NCBI GenBank assembly: GCA_010031985.1
Contig: RGYP01000043.1
Span: forward strand, 1 to 10,190
DNA length: 10,190 nucleotides
Source: Gammaproteobacteria bacterium
GTDB lineage: Bacteria; Pseudomonadota; Gammaproteobacteria; Steroidobacterales; Steroidobacteraceae
Reading direction: 5' to 3'
Below the pieces are notes generated by a model that saw only the letters and a list, made by a program, of their open reading frames with translations, ran no database searches and was not told the origin of the DNA. Positions 7,325 to 10,190 of this stretch are shown here, piece by piece; positions within the stretch are counted from its first letter, which is position 1, and each line of letters opens with the position of its first letter. The translations under genes and the position numbers were made by a program.

Positions 7325-7511
7325 ACTGTTTGGCGAGATCGTCGAGCGCCGACGGTGCGAGTGGCAGCCCGGTGATGACCGTAACGCCTTTGCCGCCGCG
7401 TCCCTGAGTTTCCCGACCGACGCGCACCATCGTCTCTTTGCCGTGACCGCCGCCTTTGAGCGGGGCGACGAGCCCCCCCGCCAGAGCCTTGCGTTTTGCA
7501 TCGATGTTCAT
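7197..7511 (-). CDS. yciH: YciH/SUI1-like translation initiation factor (eIF1-type)
   Basis: A 104-residue protein of the SUI1/eIF1 family. The conserved part covers about residues 30-98: RETQGRGGKGVTVITGLPL, then KKRCGSGGSVRNGVIEIQGD, then a C-terminal GW segment. In E. coli, YciH affects start-site fidelity and interacts with the initiation machinery in vitro; it is not essential. The N-terminus is short and Lys/Gly-rich, without the extended region seen in some homologues. The ATG at 7511 is the first one after an in-frame stop at 7542-7544 (TAG on the minus strand). No Shine-Dalgarno is visible before it. The 3' 128 bases overlap the end of rhlE on the opposite strand, so neither gene has room for its own terminator between them. 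It is divergent from the CpcT-cyclophilin gene across a 43-base gap. Confidence 0.9.
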   Translation of the reverse strand: MNIDAKRKALAGGLVAPLKGGGHGKETMVRVGRETQGRGGKGVTVITGLPLAPSALDDLAKQFKKRCGSGGSVRNGVIEIQGDHRDVLVAELVRLGWPAKRSGG

Positions 7512-7518
7512 GGTGTGA

Positions 7519-7524
7519 AGTCTA
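7519..7524 (-). promoter_or_regulatory. Candidate -10 box for yciH, near-leaderless
   Basis: On the minus strand this reads TAGACT, four of six matches to TATAAT. It ends seven bases before the yciH ATG, so transcription would begin at or next to the start codon. No convincing -35 is seen. This is a weak candidate, raised because the gene has no visible Shine-Dalgarno. Confidence 0.22.
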
Positions 7525-7542
7525 GGCGAACTGTCGGCGGGC

Positions 7543-7548
7543 TAAAAT
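7543..7548 (+). promoter_or_regulatory. Candidate -10 box for the CpcT-cyclophilin gene, near-leaderless
   Basis: TAAAAT matches TATAAT at five of six positions. It ends six bases before the ATG at 7555, so transcription would start at about the ATG itself. No Shine-Dalgarno precedes the ATG. A -35 at the usual distance would fall at about 7520-7525, on top of the candidate yciH -10, and is not a good match. Confidence 0.35.
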
Positions 7549-7554
7549 GCCGGC

Positions 7555-9120
7555 ATGCATACTCAACTCCGTCGATCGATACATTCCGTGTCCCAACGGT
7601 TCAAGACGTTGAGCTTTTGGGTTTTGAGCCTTTGGGTTTCGACCCTGTGGTTGGTCGTGGTGCCAGTGACGATTGCGGCGCCGGTAGCAGTCAGCACGCC
7701 TGACCGCTCCGCGGAATTCGCCGAACTTGCGCAGCTTTTTTCGGGGCGCTATTCAGGGGTGGTTGCTGATCCCACCGATCCGACGGCACAGCGACGCATT
7801 TCTTTGTACCACAAGATCGTTCGCATCGATTGGTCGGCACTCGGCGAGTACGTCTACTACCATCAGATTTCCCTCGACGGTTTCGATTCAAAAAAACCCT
7901 GGCAACAGAAAATCTACGTGTTCGATCAGGACCCCGCGCGCAAGCAGGATGCGATGCGCGCCTTCGTCGTTCCGCCGTCTCTCGAGCTCGCCAATCTCGA
8001 AGCCGACCCCGTCAAGCTCGGTCGACTCACCAAGGCGAGTTCGCCCACGGCGGCAGGGCTGCAGGGTTTCGAAGCGGGTTGCGAGTTTCGCTGGAGCCGC
8101 GCTGCACAGGGAGTTTTCACGGCTCGCGTCCGCAAGCGGGACTGCAGTTACGACAGCACGGCGTTCAAGCAGAAGATCTCTCCCGAGATCGAATATCGTC
8201 TCGTCGCTGAATCTTTCGGCTTCCACGAAATCTTGTACGGCGCCAAGGGCAAGCCGCTGTTTCCGACGAGCGGCATGATCGTGCTCGCCCGTCAGGCCGT
8301 GACGGCTGCTGCCGTGTTGGCTGCTTCGCGTCCCGCCGAATGGCGCAGTCTCGATCCGGAGCGCACGGTCTACATGGATCTCGATGCGGGAAGAGTCATT
8401 TTCGAGCTGTCACCTGTTTTCGCGCCGCAGCATGTGGCGAATCTGCGCGCCCTCATTCGCACAGGCTGGTTCGAGGGTCTCAGCATCAATCGGGTTCAGG
8501 ACAACTTCGTGACTCAGTGGGGAGACCCCGACGGCAAAAAGATCATCGTCGGTGCCGCGGCACGGGTACCGCCGGAATTCGAGCGCGAGTGGACCGCCGA
8601 CATCAAATTCGATTCCTTGGCCGACGGCGACGTGTTCGCGCCGCAGGCGGGCTTCGTCGACGGATTTTGGGCCGCGGGGGATCGTGAGGCAGGTCGCATC
8701 TGGTTGACCCATTGCTACGGCACGCTCGGCGTCGGTCGCGACACCGCTGCGGATTCCGGCAGTGGTGCCGAGCTGTACGTGGTGATCGGTCATGCGCCGC
8801 GTCAGTTGGATCGCAACATCACCGTCCTCGGTCGTGCGGTGAGTGGCATGGAGCTTTTGTCGGCGCTGCCGCGCGGGACGCAAGCCCTCGGCTTCTACGC
8901 GACGGCCGCCGAACGCACGCCCATTCGCAGAGTGATTTTTGCCGCTGATCTTCCCGCGACCGAGCGCGTTGAGCTCGAGTTGCTGCGTACGGACTCGGCG
9001 AGTTTTGCGGCGCTGGTCGAAGCGCGTCGCAATCGGCGTGATGACTGGTACAAAGTCCCGGCGGGCAAGATCGATTTGTGCAGCATACCGCTGCCGGTGC
9101 GTCGCAAAGCCGTACCATGA
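7555..9120 (+). CDS. Exported fusion protein: CpcT/CpeT-like domain plus divergent cyclophilin-type peptidyl-prolyl isomerase
   Basis: A 521-residue two-domain protein. Residues 1-42 form a signal peptide with a long n-region and a Trp/Leu/Val-rich core, cleaved near TIAA (39-42). Residues about 55-245 resemble the CpcT/CpeT family: an opening LAQLFSGRYSG, then YVYYHQISLDG, a Gln-Lys-Ile-Tyr-Val-Phe strand, a GCEFRW segment and a closing SFGFHEILYG. From about 272 comes a cyclophilin fold. Aligned with human CypA, R313, F318 and Q321 match R55, F60 and Q63 at identical spacing. The CypA W121 and H126 positions are Gln and Ile, and a long insert follows WGDPDG, so this is a divergent cyclophilin. 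Peptidyl-prolyl isomerase activity in the periplasm is inferred. CpcT attaches bilins to phycobiliproteins in cyanobacteria, but no phycobiliprotein is present here, so the first domain's role is unknown. The product overlaps the next gene by ATGA. Confidence 0.82.
   Translation: MHTQLRRSIHSVSQRFKTLSFWVLSLWVSTLWLVVVPVTIAAPVAVSTPDRSAEFAELAQLFSGRYSGVVADPTDPTAQRRISLYHKIVRIDWSALGEYVYYHQISLDGFDSKKPWQQKIYVFDQDPARKQDAMRAFVVPPSLELANLEADPVKLGRLTKASSPTAAGLQGFEAGCEFRWSRAAQGVFTARVRKRDCSYDSTAFKQKISPEIEYRLVAESFGFHEILYGAKGKPLFPTSGMIVLARQAVTAAAVLAASRPAEWRSLDPERTVYMDLDAGRVIFELSPVFAPQHVANLRALIRTGWFEGLSINRVQDNFVTQWGDPDGKKIIVGAAARVPPEFEREWTADIKFDSLADGDVFAPQAGFVDGFWAAGDREAGRIWLTHCYGTLGVGRDTAADSGSGAELYVVIGHAPRQLDRNITVLGRAVSGMELLSALPRGTQALGFYATAAERTPIRRVIFAADLPATERVELELLRTDSASFAALVEARRNRRDDWYKVPAGKIDLCSIPLPVRRKAVP
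7609..7638 (+). repeat. Two 15-bp tandem repeats in a signal-peptide coding region
   Basis: TTGAGCTTTTGGGTT (7609-7623) is followed at once by TTGAGCCTTTGGGTT (7624-7638), with one mismatch. In frame they encode LSFWV and LSLWV, and the next five residues (STLWL) look like a third, decayed copy. The repeat lengthens the hydrophobic core of the signal peptide by five-residue steps. Confidence 0.85.
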
Positions 9121-10190
9121 CCTCGGCTATCGTCGTCGGTGCAGGAATCGGCGGTCTCGCCGCTGCCCTCGGCCTGCTGCGCGCAGGACAGCGGGTTCGG
9201 GTATTCGAACAGGTTGCCGCGTTGGGCGAAGTCGGCGCGGGGCTCAGCATCACGCCGAACGCCGGCAAGGCCTTGCGCTATCTCGGACTCGAAACCGAGC
9301 TCGAGCGCATCGGCTCTCGACCACCTGCGGGCTGCATTCGTCACTTCAAAACCGGTGCGGTGCTCGTGGCGCTGCCGCAAGATCAAAGTCGCGAGCGCTA
9401 CGGCATGCCGCTTTATCATGTACACCGGGCCGACCTGCATGCTTCGTTGCTGGCTGCCGTGCAGGCACTCGATCCGCAATGCATCGTGACGACCGCCGCG
9501 GTTCGGCACGTGCAAACGACGGCTGGTGCGGCCAGCGTCGAGTTGCAAGATGGCAGTCGCCACGAAGCCGACTGGCTCGTCGGTGCCGACGGCATTCACT
9601 CGGTGACCCGCAGCTCTCTCTTTGGACCCGATCGACCGAACTTCACCGGTTACGTGGCTTGGCGCGGATTGATTCCGGGCGAGCTCGTGCCGCCTCGATT
9701 ACTCGATCCACCGTTGTGCATGACCGTGGGACCCCGACGCCTGTTGATGCGCTATCCGTTGCGACGAGGCGCCTTGGTCAACTTCGTGGCCATCGCGCGT
9801 CGTAGTGCGTGGACGGAAGAGGGTTGGTCCGTTCGCTCCGATGTCGACGAACTCTTGAGCGAGTTCGACGACTTCGAGTCCCACAGCCTCGAACTGCTGC
9901 GACTCACGCCCGCGGATCGTTTGTTCAAGTGGGGGCTGTTCGATCGTGATCCCTTGCCCACCTGGACTTCGGCTCGAGCCACGTTGCTGGGTGATGCTGC
10001 GCATGCCATGCCACCCTTCACTGGGCAAGGTGCAGTGATGGCGCTCGAGGACGGTGCCGTGCTTGGACGGGTGATGAGTACTTCGCAAGACATCGATAAG
10101 GCGTTACGTCGCTACGAGTCGGCACGCCACGCCCGCGTGACGGCGGCACTCGTCATGTCGCGCGCGCGTTCCGAGCTTTATTTTGCCGAC
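9117..10190 (+). CDS. FAD-dependent aromatic-ring monooxygenase (group A, salicylate hydroxylase-like), 3' partial
   Basis: Flavoprotein hydroxylase that would use NAD(P)H and oxygen on a small, usually aromatic, substrate. 358 residues are visible and the frame is still open at the window edge. Relatives have about 380-400 residues, so only a short C-terminal piece should be missing. The FAD-binding GxGxxG is GAGIGG (8-13). The DG motif, which contacts FAD and NAD(P)H, is GADGIHS (156-162). The GD motif that binds the FAD ribityl chain is GDAAHAMPPFTGQGA, starting at G292-D293. The YHVHRADLH segment is also typical of the salicylate/6-hydroxynicotinate/3-hydroxybenzoate hydroxylase group. 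The substrate cannot be read from the sequence. The ATG at 9117 overlaps the stop of the upstream fusion gene as ATGA, so the two are probably co-translated, although no shared pathway is obvious. No signal peptide is present. Confidence 0.92.
   Translation, partial: MTSAIVVGAGIGGLAAALGLLRAGQRVRVFEQVAALGEVGAGLSITPNAGKALRYLGLETELERIGSRPPAGCIRHFKTGAVLVALPQDQSRERYGMPLYHVHRADLHASLLAAVQALDPQCIVTTAAVRHVQTTAGAASVELQDGSRHEADWLVGADGIHSVTRSSLFGPDRPNFTGYVAWRGLIPGELVPPRLLDPPLCMTVGPRRLLMRYPLRRGALVNFVAIARRSAWTEEGWSVRSDVDELLSEFDDFESHSLELLRLTPADRLFKWGLFDRDPLPTWTSARATLLGDAAHAMPPFTGQGAVMALEDGAVLGRVMSTSQDIDKALRRYESARHARVTAALVMSRARSELYFAD

Noticed and set aside
7110..7703. A 197-codon plus-strand frame covering the rhlE end, yciH and the start of the fusion gene
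   Set aside because: It crosses three well-supported genes in other frames and its translation has no coherent motif.
7555..8320. Evidence for phycobiliprotein chromophore attachment
   Set aside because: Only a CpcT/CpeT-like domain is present. No phycobiliprotein, bilin synthesis gene or other lyase occurs in the window, and such domains occur outside phycobilisome organisms.

Overview
This is a GC-rich, almost fully coding stretch of bacterial chromosome. It looks proteobacterial, most likely gammaproteobacterial. The evidence is a FadB-like beta-oxidation enzyme next to a thiolase, a DlhH/YsgA-like dienelactone hydrolase, Uup, RhlE and YciH. Gene junctions are tight (ATGA, TGATG, TGA|GTG) and there are no mobile elements. 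Genus cannot be told from this window.

Left block (1-6005, all + strand): five genes follow one another with at most 21 bases between them. They are the C-terminal three quarters of a bifunctional enoyl-CoA hydratase/3-hydroxyacyl-CoA dehydrogenase (cut by the window edge), a thiolase, an exported SOUL-family heme-binding protein, a Tat-exported dienelactone hydrolase, and an ABC-F ATPase of the Uup type. The first two form a beta-oxidation module: hydration, oxidation, then thiolysis of acyl-CoA. The next two are cell-envelope proteins and Uup is a ribosome/DNA-associated ATPase, so the block is better read as a co-transcribed housekeeping string than as one pathway. The Uup protein lacks about 100 residues of its second nucleotide-binding domain, including the switch-histidine (SHDR) segment, and joins straight to its C-terminal coiled coil.

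Middle (6006-7511): an RhlE-type DEAD-box RNA helicase on + and a YciH/SUI1-like translation factor on - converge and overlap by 128 bp. The whole basic tail of the helicase is encoded antisense to the conserved C-terminal half of yciH.

Right block (7555-10190, + strand): an exported protein joins an N-terminal CpcT/CpeT-like domain to a C-terminal divergent cyclophilin domain. It is followed, with an ATGA overlap, by a group A FAD-dependent aromatic-ring monooxygenase that runs off the right edge.

No tRNA, rRNA, CRISPR array, insertion sequence or clear intrinsic terminator was seen. The only noncoding gaps are 3576-3596, 6006-6055 and 7512-7554, so no gene-free stretch approaches 300 bases. 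No defence or otherwise wholly new system is evident. The items most worth a second look are the shortened Uup, the overprinted helicase tail and the CpcT-cyclophilin fusion.
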